Assembly: GCF_035920445.1 (NCBI RefSeq) | Contig: NZ_CP109162.1 | Coordinates: forward strand, 7,254,001 to 7,318,000 | Length of the DNA stretch: 64,000 nt | Source of the DNA: Nocardia sp. NBC_01730 | Lineage (GTDB): Bacteria; Actinomycetota; Actinomycetes; Mycobacteriales; Mycobacteriaceae | Direction: 5' to 3' | Shown here: positions 57,632 through 64,000 of the stretch, piece by piece | How positions within the stretch are numbered: position 1 is the stretch's first letter | Layout: each line of letters begins with the position of its first letter | The notes under the pieces: generated by a model | Seen by the model: only the letters and a program-made list of their open reading frames with translations | The model's database searches: none | What the model was told of the DNA's origin: nothing | Made by a program: the position numbers and the translations under genes

Positions 57632-59161
57632 TCAGCCGAACTTTATGCCCTGTGCGAGGGGCAGTTCGGTGGAGTAGTTGACGGTGTTGGTGGCCCGGCG
57701 CATGTAGGCCTTCCAGGCGTCCGAACCGGATTCACGGCCACCGCCGGTTTGCTTCTCCCCGCCGAAGGCGCCGCCGATCTCGGCGCCGGAGGTGCCGATG
57801 TTGACGTTGGCGATACCGCAGTCGGAGCCGTCGGCGGCGAGGAAGCGCTCGGCCTCGCGCTGGTCGGTGGTGAAGATCGATGACGAAAGGCCCTGCGGCA
57901 CCTGGTTGTGTAAGGCGATCGCGCGGTCGAAGTCGTCGTAGGTGAGCACGTACAGGATCGGTGCGAAGGTCTCTTCGCGCACCACGGCGGTCTGCGCGGG
58001 CATGCGCACGATGGCGGGCCGCACGTAGTAGGCGTCGTCGCCGAATCCCTCCACTCGTTCGCCGCCGCAGACCAGTTCGCCGCCGTCCGCGACCGCTTTG
58101 TCCAGCGCGGCGCGCATCCCGGTGTAGGCCCTGCCGTCGATCAGCGGCCCGACCAGCACCCCGTCGTCGAGCGGATTGCCAACGGGCAGTTGTCGGTATG
58201 CGCGCTCGAGCCGGTCGACCAGCGGGCCGATCACGTCGCGGTGCGCGATCAGACGCCGCAGCGTGGTGCACCGCTGCCCGGCCGTACCCGCCGCCGCGAA
58301 CACGATCGCCCGTGCCGCCAGCTCCAGATCGGCCGACCGCGTGACGATGGCGCCGTTGTTGCCACCCAGCTCCAGCAAGCAGCGCCCCAAGCGATCGGCC
58401 ACCCGCGGTGCGACGAGCCGGCCCATCCGCACCGAGCCGGTCGCGCTGACCAGCGCTACCCGCTCGTCCCCCACCAGCCGGGATCCGACCTCGCTCCCGC
58501 CCTGAATCAGTTGGTGCACTTCGGGATCCGCGCCGACGTCGATGGCGGCGCGCCGCAGCAGGGCGTGGCAGGCCACCGCCGTCAGCGGTGTGGTCTCCGA
58601 CGGCTTCCACACCACGGTGTCGCCGCAGACCAGCGCGACCGCCGTGTTCCACGCCCACACCGCGACCGGGAAGTTGAACGCCGAGATCACCCCGACCACG
58701 CCGAGTGGGTGCCAGGTCTCCATCAATCGGTGTCCCGGCCGCTCCGACGGCATGGTGTGTCCGTACAGCTGCCGGGAAAGTCCGATGGCGAACTCGCAGA
58801 TGTCGATCATCTCCTGCACCTCGCCCGCGGCCTCGGCGGGGATCTTGCCCGCCTCCAGCGTCACCAGTTCGGCCAGCTCGCTCTTGTGGCCGGTGAGCAA
58901 CTCCGCCAGTCTGCGCACGACCGCCGCCCGGACGGGGGCCGGATCGCGGCGCCACGCCTGGAATGCGCTGGCGGCCCGGCCGATCGCGGTGTCGACCTCG
59001 TCGAGCGAGCTGGGTCGCAGGGCCAGCAGCTGTCCTCCGGTGATCGGAGTGCGCGCGGACAGCTCACCGGGCTCGGGCGGCCGCGCGCCGAGCTCGTGCA
59101 ATACCGCGGTCGCGCGAGCGGCGAGTTCCTGGGTGGTCTTGGCGCCGAGTACTTCAGTCAT
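57632..59161 (-). CDS. pcd: piperideine-6-carboxylate / aminoadipate semialdehyde dehydrogenase
   Basis: 509 aa ALDH7-type dehydrogenase oxidising the semialdehyde made by Lat to L-alpha-aminoadipate with NAD(P)+. ISAFNFPVAVWAWNTAVAL (nucleotide loop), LLELGGNNG (catalytic Glu) and GTAGQRCTTLRRL (catalytic Cys) are all intact; KPSETTPLT follows. It is divergent from lrpA and encodes the second step of the lysine-to-aminoadipate route with lat. Start at the ATG for MTEVLGAKTT. Confidence 0.93.
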   Translation of the reverse strand: MTEVLGAKTTQELAARATAVLHELGARPPEPGELSARTPITGGQLLALRPSSLDEVDTAIGRAASAFQAWRRDPAPVRAAVVRRLAELLTGHKSELAELVTLEAGKIPAEAAGEVQEMIDICEFAIGLSRQLYGHTMPSERPGHRLMETWHPLGVVGVISAFNFPVAVWAWNTAVALVCGDTVVWKPSETTPLTAVACHALLRRAAIDVGADPEVHQLIQGGSEVGSRLVGDERVALVSATGSVRMGRLVAPRVADRLGRCLLELGGNNGAIVTRSADLELAARAIVFAAAGTAGQRCTTLRRLIAHRDVIGPLVDRLERAYRQLPVGNPLDDGVLVGPLIDGRAYTGMRAALDKAVADGGELVCGGERVEGFGDDAYYVRPAIVRMPAQTAVVREETFAPILYVLTYDDFDRAIALHNQVPQGLSSSIFTTDQREAERFLAADGSDCGIANVNIGTSGAEIGGAFGGEKQTGGGRESGSDAWKAYMRRATNTVNYSTELPLAQGIKFG

Positions 59162-59273
59162 GTGTTGTTCCGCCGTACCTTTCAGCCGCGTCGCGGCGTA
59201 TCTATCCCACATAGCGGGAGGGTGGGGGTCGGGTTTCGGACACGAGGCGGGCCGCCTGAGTTAGCCTTCGCTG

Positions 59274-59726
59274 ATGGCGGATACACCGGCTCGACCCGTA
59301 CTCGATGACATCGATCGCCTGCTGATTCGTGAACTGATGGCCGATGGACGGGCCACGCTGTCGAATCTGGCCGAAAAGGCGAGTTTGTCGGTGTCCGCCG
59401 TGCAATCACGGGTCCGTCGACTCGAGGCACGCGGCGTGATCCGCGGATACACCGCGCACGTCGATCCCGAGGCGCTCGGCCAGCTCTTGTCGGCATTCGT
59501 CGCGATCACTCCTCTCGACCCGTCGCAGCCCGATGACGCGCCCGCTGTGTTGCAGCACATCCCCGGTATCGAGGCATGCCACTCGGTGGCGGGCGACGAG
59601 AGCTACGTCCTGCTGGTGCGTGTGGCGTCCCCGAGGCACCTCGAGCAGCTGCTGCAGGAGATCAGAGCGACCGCCAACGTCAGAACCCGGAGCACCATCA
59701 TCTTGCAGACATTCTATGACAGGTAG
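59274..59726 (+). CDS. lrpA: Lrp/AsnC-family regulator
   Basis: 150 aa. The helix-turn-helix RLLIRELMADGRATLSNLAE and KASLSVSAVQSRVRRLEARG is followed by a RAM (amino acid sensing) domain with PGIEACHSVAGDESYVLLV. TAGCCT is exactly six bases before the ATG, so the message is leaderless. It sits between pcd and lat; the mycobacterial orthologue LrpA binds lysine-related effectors and controls lat. Confidence 0.93.
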   Translation: MADTPARPVLDDIDRLLIRELMADGRATLSNLAEKASLSVSAVQSRVRRLEARGVIRGYTAHVDPEALGQLLSAFVAITPLDPSQPDDAPAVLQHIPGIEACHSVAGDESYVLLVRVASPRHLEQLLQEIRATANVRTRSTIILQTFYDR

Positions 59727-59790
59727 CCATTACATGTAATTAATCCTCTTGGATATAGAGATTCCGTAAATTTTTACGTACCCTCAGGGC
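59727..59790 (+). promoter_or_regulatory. lat promoter and likely LrpA site
   Basis: AT-rich stretch CATTACATGTAATTAATCC and GATATAGAGATTCCG in a GC-rich genome. ATTACATGTAAT is a perfect 12-bp palindrome and a good Lrp-type site. TACCCT at 59779-59784, six bases before the GTG, is the -10. Confidence 0.65.
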
Positions 59791-61134
59791 GTGACCATCG
59801 AACTGGAACGCACCCGCCCTGCGGTCACCCCCGCCGCCCGGGTACATGAGATCTTGTCGGCCAGCATCCTTGCCGATGGCTTCGATTTGGTGCTGGATCT
59901 ACGGCAGTCCCGCGGCTGCCGTCTCGTCGACGAACGTGACGGCAGCTCCTACCTCGATATGTTCGGCTTCTTCGCGTCCAACGCGCTGGGCATGAACCAT
60001 CCCGACCTAGCCGACGATGAGGAGTTCCGCGCCGAACTCGCCACCGCGGCGCTCAACAAGCCGAGCAACTCCGACATCTACACCGTCGAGATGGCCCGCT
60101 TCGTCGAGACCTTCGTGCGGGTGCTCGGCGATCCACGGCTACCGCACCTGTTCTTCATCGACGGCGGCGGCCTCGCGGTGGAAAACGCGCTCAAGATCGC
60201 GTTCGACTGGAAGTCCAGGCACAACGAATCCCACGGCCGCGCACCGGAACTAGGCACCAAAGTGCTGCATCTGACCGGCGCGTTCCACGGCCGCACCGGC
60301 TACACCATGTCGCTCACCAACACCGACCTGGTGAAGACCGCACGCTTCCCCAAGTTCGACTGGCCCCGCATCAAGGCGCCGTACCACACCGACGCCTTCG
60401 ACATCGAGGACGCCGAGGCCAGTGCTCTGGACCAGGCGCGGCGCGCATTCGCGGAATACCCGCACGACATAGCATGTTTCATCGCCGAGCCGATCCAAGG
60501 CGAAGGCGGCGACCGGCATCTGCGTCCGGAGTTTCTGCAGGCCGTGCAGCGGCTGTGCCACGAGAACGACGCGCTGTTCGTCCTCGACGAGGTACAGACC
60601 GGTGTCGGCATGACCGGAACCACCTGGGCCTACCAGCAACTCGGGCTCGAGCCCGACGTGGTCGCCTTCGGTAAGAAGACTCAGGTGTGTGGTGTGATGG
60701 CGGGCGGGCGTTTGGGCGAGGTGCCCGACAACGTGTTCGCGGTCAGTTCCCGGCTCAACTCGACCTGGGGCGGCAACCTCACCGACATGGTGCGCACTCG
60801 GCGCATTCTCGAGGTGCTCGAGCGCGACGAGCTGGTCGAACGGTCCCGTCTGCTCGGCGCGCACCTGCTCGATCGGTTGGAGTCGCTGGCCGTCGACCAC
60901 ACCGACGTCAGTGAGCCGCGGGGGCGCGGACTGATGTGCGCGATCACACTGTCCTCGGCCCGGCTGCGCGACGAGGTGCTTACCGCGTTGCGCGAGCGCG
61001 AGCACGTGCTGATCCTCGGCACCGGCGAGCGGGGTATCCGCTTCCGCCCACCGCTGACGGTCACCGCGGTCGAACTGGACGAGGCCGTCGACGCGCTGGA
61101 CAGGGTGCTCACCGGTATCGAATCACCTGCATAA
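59791..61134 (+). CDS. lat: L-lysine 6-aminotransferase
   Basis: 447 aa class III PLP aminotransferase moving the epsilon-amino group of lysine to 2-oxoglutarate. The PLP Lys is in VAFGKKTQVCGVMAG, next to the aminoacyl pocket; DEVQTGVGMTGT and LSARLR-type motifs follow. GTG start with TACCCT six bases upstream (leaderless). With pcd it makes aminoadipate under LrpA control. In mycobacteria lat is strongly induced in persistence; here only the linkage shows. Confidence 0.95.
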   Translation: MTIELERTRPAVTPAARVHEILSASILADGFDLVLDLRQSRGCRLVDERDGSSYLDMFGFFASNALGMNHPDLADDEEFRAELATAALNKPSNSDIYTVEMARFVETFVRVLGDPRLPHLFFIDGGGLAVENALKIAFDWKSRHNESHGRAPELGTKVLHLTGAFHGRTGYTMSLTNTDLVKTARFPKFDWPRIKAPYHTDAFDIEDAEASALDQARRAFAEYPHDIACFIAEPIQGEGGDRHLRPEFLQAVQRLCHENDALFVLDEVQTGVGMTGTTWAYQQLGLEPDVVAFGKKTQVCGVMAGGRLGEVPDNVFAVSSRLNSTWGGNLTDMVRTRRILEVLERDELVERSRLLGAHLLDRLESLAVDHTDVSEPRGRGLMCAITLSSARLRDEVLTALREREHVLILGTGERGIRFRPPLTVTAVELDEAVDALDRVLTGIESPA

Positions 61135-61211
61135 CGGGATGGTCCGGATATTCCGGTGTCCTCGGCGCGGATGCGCCGGAATCCCGGATTCACCCCCTAG
61201 GCTTCGCTGCC

Positions 61212-62462
61212 ATGTCCTCTCGTCTTCACCATCCGGTGCAGCGCGTGAACAGACAGCGCGAGGCCCGCAGCCGTGCACCCCACGACGTCGTGGTTTGCGT
61301 TACCGTGCTGGCAGCCGTGGCGGGCTGCGCCACCAGCGACGCGGGCACGGTAACCGGCCCGACGGCCGAGACCACCGTCGTCACCCAGACCACCAGTGCG
61401 TTTCCGCCGCACCTGACCGATCTGCTCCCCGGGATGCCTCCGCCGCTCTCGCCGACCGACGTGTACGCGGCGAATCGTGAGCTGCTCCCGAGCGTGGCCG
61501 ACCACCGCCCGCTCGTCTACGTGCCCAACAGCGAGTCGAACACGGTGTCGGTGATCGATCCGAACACCTTCCAGGTGATCGACACCTTCCCCGCGGGCGG
61601 CATGGAACCTCAGCACATCGTGCCGTCCTACGACATGCAGACGCTGTTCGTCACCAACGACATGCCGCTGGGCCGGGGCAGCCTGTTGCCGATCGATCCG
61701 CGCACCGGCACGCCGGGGCAGCCGGTTCCGGTGCGTGATCCCTACAACATGTATTTCACGCCGGACGGCCGCTATGCGCTGGTCGTCGCGGAGGCGGACA
61801 AGTCGCTGGACTTCTACGACCCACGGACCTGGCAGAAAGTGCATGCCCTCGCGGTGCCCGACTGCGCGGGCGTCGACCACATGGACTTCACAGCCGACGG
61901 CCGTTTCGCCCTGGCCTCGTGCGAATTCGTCGGCCGGATGCTGGTTTTCGACGTCGCCGAGCGCAGGGTCGTCAAGATGATCGACCTGCCGGGCGGCCGC
62001 TCCGGAAAGCCGCAGGATGTGAAGTTGTCGCCGGACGGCCACACCTTCTTCGTCGCCGACATGGTCGCGAACGGTATCTACACGATCGACGCGCACACCT
62101 TCGACAACATCGGGTTCGTACCGACCGGCAAGGGGACGCATGGGCTCTACGTCACCCGCGACTCCAGACAGATGCTCATCACCAACCGGCACGAAGGCAG
62201 CATCTCGGTCTGGGATTTCGTGGCGAACGCGCTGGTGCACAAGTGGTTTGTGCCCGGGGGCGGCAGTCCGGACATGGGCAACATCTCGGCGGACGGCGGG
62301 GTCTTCTGGGCCACCGGCCGCCACCACGGCGAGGTATACGCCATCGACATCGTCAGCTGGAACCTGTTGGCGCGCATCCGCGTCGGCAGGGGACCGCACG
62401 GGCTCACCGTCTGGCCCCAGCCCGGACGTTATTCCACCGGACACACCGGTGTCATGCGCTGA
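61212..62462 (+). CDS. YVTN-type beta-propeller lipoprotein
   Basis: 416 aa. The N-terminus has a lipobox (VLAAVAGCATSDAG), then a Thr-rich spacer, then a seven-bladed propeller: PLVYVPNSESNTVSVIDPNT, DGRYALVVAEADKSLDFYDP, and KLSPDGHTFFVADMVANG are successive blades. Exported and membrane-tethered; the family often binds ligands or enzyme partners. Start at the ATG at 61212, with TAGGCT eight bases upstream. No partner gene is obvious. Confidence 0.88.
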   Translation: MSSRLHHPVQRVNRQREARSRAPHDVVVCVTVLAAVAGCATSDAGTVTGPTAETTVVTQTTSAFPPHLTDLLPGMPPPLSPTDVYAANRELLPSVADHRPLVYVPNSESNTVSVIDPNTFQVIDTFPAGGMEPQHIVPSYDMQTLFVTNDMPLGRGSLLPIDPRTGTPGQPVPVRDPYNMYFTPDGRYALVVAEADKSLDFYDPRTWQKVHALAVPDCAGVDHMDFTADGRFALASCEFVGRMLVFDVAERRVVKMIDLPGGRSGKPQDVKLSPDGHTFFVADMVANGIYTIDAHTFDNIGFVPTGKGTHGLYVTRDSRQMLITNRHEGSISVWDFVANALVHKWFVPGGGSPDMGNISADGGVFWATGRHHGEVYAIDIVSWNLLARIRVGRGPHGLTVWPQPGRYSTGHTGVMR

Positions 62463-62594
62463 CACCACACACCTCGCCGAAGCGCGTGTGCGGCACAGAA
62501 ACACACCCGGGCGAAAAGTCAGCATCGCATGGCTGCTCGCGTGGCTGCGGATGAGGAATCCGAAGGGGAGGCCGCCCTCGTGCTCGGAGGCAGG

Positions 62595-62939
62595 TCAGGA
62601 GACGACCGGGCGCAGGCCCAATCCACCCTCGACGAAGCGACGGACGGTAGTCAGCCCGGCGTCCAGCGCGGGCTGGTAGCCGGGGCGCGCCCACCCGGTG
62701 ACCCTCGCGGTGCCGTCGCCCGCAGGTGTCACGCCGATCTCGGCGACCAGCTCGGCGGTGGTCGGTTCGCAGACGGCCCAGGAGAAGTGGGTGTCCTCGT
62801 TCCAGCCCGCGCTGCGCCGGGCCACGTAATCCGGGTCGGTGATCCCGCCGGCCGCCAGCGCGGGGCGGTCGTCGATGCGGTCGTCCGCGCGGAGGGCGCG
62901 CAGATACCAGGTGCCCGCGTTGATCTCGATCGGTTCCAT
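62595..62939 (-). CDS. GNAT-like protein without acetyl-CoA loop
   Basis: 114 aa. TWYLRALRADDRIDDRPAL and FSWAVCEPTTAELVAEIGV match the start of RimJ-type acetyltransferases, but the acetyl-CoA binding loop (R-x-x-G-x-G/A) and the usual C-terminal half are missing; after DAGLTTVRRFVEGGLGL it ends. A degenerate or minimal GNAT. Its ATG overlaps the preceding gene's TGA by one base. Confidence 0.6.
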   Translation of the reverse strand: MEPIEINAGTWYLRALRADDRIDDRPALAAGGITDPDYVARRSAGWNEDTHFSWAVCEPTTAELVAEIGVTPAGDGTARVTGWARPGYQPALDAGLTTVRRFVEGGLGLRPVVS

Positions 62940-63322
62940 CAGTCTTTGTCCTCCTCGTCGCGCTGGTGCCGCCTGGTGCCGAACAGCGCCCCCGCGAGCG
63001 GGATGGCCAGGAACCAGAGCCAACTGCCGGTCGTGAAGAACAGAATGACCGCGACGATCGGGATCGCGGCGATCACTCGGTCAGGCCAGTCGGCGAGGAA
63101 TCCGCCGGCCCGATCGGCGGGCAGCGCCGCCGTCACGGGCTCGGCGGGCAGATCGGTGAATACTTTGTCCAGATCGCCGCGGGTGAGCGCCGCGGCGACT
63201 ACGACGCTGCGTTCGTCGAATTCCGCGACGCTGAGCCGCCCGGCTGCGAAATGATCGGACAGTCGCCGCATCGCCTGCTCGCGTTCTGTGGTGCCGATCC
63301 GAATTTCGGGTAACTCCTCCAT
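62939..63322 (-). CDS. DUF1707 membrane protein
   Basis: 127 aa. The N-terminal DUF1707 domain (TEREQAMRRLSDHFAAGRLS, EFDERSVVVAAALTRGDL) is followed by a double membrane segment (VIAAIPIVAVILFFTTGSWL) and a charged tail ending DEEDKD. DUF1707 proteins are common in actinobacteria near membrane proteins, role unknown. Co-translated with the GNAT-like gene. Confidence 0.82.
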   Translation of the reverse strand: MEELPEIRIGTTEREQAMRRLSDHFAAGRLSVAEFDERSVVVAAALTRGDLDKVFTDLPAEPVTAALPADRAGGFLADWPDRVIAAIPIVAVILFFTTGSWLWFLAIPLAGALFGTRRHQRDEEDKD

Positions 63323-63617
63323 GAGGAGAAGGCTAGCGGGAGGTTATTTCGCGATGGGCGAGATGCGGTTCGGCCAGAAGGACGAGCCGGGCCACTCGAA
63401 CCAGGGCAACTGGCGAGCCGGACGAGCCACGTAGGTAGGCGGGCGTGCGTCGCCGGACTGTCGTCCAGCACACAGTGGTGCGCGCGGCCGGGTGCGGTTA
63501 GGCTCCGAAAGAGGATGGATTGTTCGGTATTCGTATGGTGAGCTGCTGATTTCCGTTGTCGGCTCGTTCGGGCGAAGAATGGGTCCGCCAGATGTCAATG
63601 GTGACTGGAGGTTCGCG
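63323..63617. other. spacer before the kinase, with a tiny reading frame
   Basis: About 295 bp. The only notable content is a 26-codon reading frame with an RBS at 63354; otherwise nothing is seen. Confidence 0.4.
63354..63434 (+). CDS. tiny reading frame (26 aa), doubtful
   Basis: GGGAGG lies ten bases before the ATG. The peptide starts MGEMRFGQKDEPG and ends RAGRAT. Its start (ATGGGCGAGATGCGGTTCGG) resembles the kinase start downstream (ATGGGGGAGGTGCGATTCGG), differing at four positions, so this could be a decayed duplicate start rather than a gene. Confidence 0.3.
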   Translation: MGEMRFGQKDEPGHSNQGNWRAGRAT

Positions 63618-64000
63618 ATGGGGGAGGTGCGATTCGGGGGTTACCGGCTGGAGCGGCTGCTCGGCAAGGGCGGTATGGGGCAGGTCTGGTTGGCGTACGA
63701 CACGGCTGCGACGCGATGGGTGGCGCTGAAACTCCTGCCTGCCGAACTCGCGGCCGCCGGGGGATATCGCAAGCGGTTCGAGCGCGAAGCCGAGGCCGTT
63801 GCCGCGTTGCGCGATCCGCACGTGCCGCGGATTCACCACTTCGGCGAGATCGATGGTCGGTTCTACATCGACATGCAGTTCGTCGAGGGCACCGACCTGG
63901 CGGGCAGGCTGGCGGCCGAGGGGCCGCTGGCGCCGGACATCGCGGTCGGCATCGTCGGACACGTGGCGGTCGCGCTCGACGTGGCGCATCGGGCCGGGCT
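63618..64000 (+). CDS. Ser/Thr protein kinase, N-terminal part
   Basis: Runs off the window end; 127 codons seen. GKGGMGQVWLAYD is the Gly-rich ATP loop (subdomain I), WVALKLLP holds the catalytic Lys, and the helix Glu is in RFEREAEAVAAL. The hinge MQFVEGTDLAGRLA is normal. It belongs to the eukaryotic-like PknB group of actinobacteria. The ATG at 63618 has GGAG at 63607. Confidence 0.92.
   Translation, partial: MGEVRFGGYRLERLLGKGGMGQVWLAYDTAATRWVALKLLPAELAAAGGYRKRFEREAEAVAALRDPHVPRIHHFGEIDGRFYIDMQFVEGTDLAGRLAAEGPLAPDIAVGIVGHVAVALDVAHRAG

Overview
This is high-GC actinobacterial DNA. GTG starts are common, many genes look leaderless, and the gene order follows the sdhCDAB / cdd-deoA-add / upp / pmmB-deoD / amiB-amiA / lpdA / glpD / nei-lhr / pcd-lrpA-lat block that I know from Mycobacterium tuberculosis (roughly Rv3290c to Rv3319). 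The non-mycobacterial content (long palindromic intergenic repeats, an RNase/barstar pair, an EspC-NlpC/P60 locus) suggests Nocardia or a close relative. No plasmid, phage or IS gene is visible; this reads as ordinary chromosome with small accessory patches.

Layout. 1-9 kb: the tail of an unknown gene, an acyl-CoA dehydrogenase, an alpha/beta hydrolase lacking its nucleophile, exonuclease III followed by a secreted guanyl RNase and its barstar inhibitor, TetR with an MpaB-type oxygenase, trpS and a YihY protein. 8.7-15 kb: a DD-carboxypeptidase, an MFS efflux pump with its TetR and operator, an aromatic amino acid hydroxylase, a DUF4396 membrane protein behind a CsoR-like site, an orphan VapB and radC. 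15-22 kb: sdhCDAB read leftwards, and cdd, deoA and add read rightwards. 22-26 kb: a conserved acidic protein and a type VII secretion-associated operon (EspC-like, NlpC/P60, two short duplicated reading frames, two YbaB-like proteins). 26-33 kb: upp, phosphosugar mutase, purine nucleoside phosphorylase, an enoyl-CoA hydratase, two M20 amidohydrolases and a gamma-glutamylcyclotransferase. 33-44 kb: lpdA, two proline-rich exported or membrane proteins, an aminotransferase, glpK and glpD divergent, and a decayed FAD oxidoreductase. 44-53 kb: nei, lhr, a histidine phosphatase, a secreted lipase and a lipoprotein. 53-64 kb: fused indolepyruvate ferredoxin oxidoreductase, a broken vapC joined to a YbaB-like fragment, initiator tRNA, the lysine-catabolic set pcd/lrpA/lat, a beta-propeller lipoprotein, small proteins, and the start of a Ser/Thr kinase.

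Functionally the core is salvage and central metabolism. cdd, deoA, add, deoD, upp and the mutase recycle nucleosides; sdhCDAB feeds the respiratory chain; glpK and glpD take up glycerol; lat and pcd turn lysine into alpha-aminoadipate under LrpA.

The most distinctive feature is a family of about 200-bp intergenic repeats built round a long imperfect palindrome, with about ten full or decayed copies. Their arms show compensating base changes, and their ends fall exactly at stop codons or next to promoters. A second theme is a large set of genes whose start codon lies 6-7 nt after a TANNNT hexamer, which predicts leaderless mRNAs and fixes several starts. A third is a 74-bp tandem duplication that makes two 25-codon reading frames, each linked to its neighbours by ATGA overlaps, inside the type VII-associated operon.
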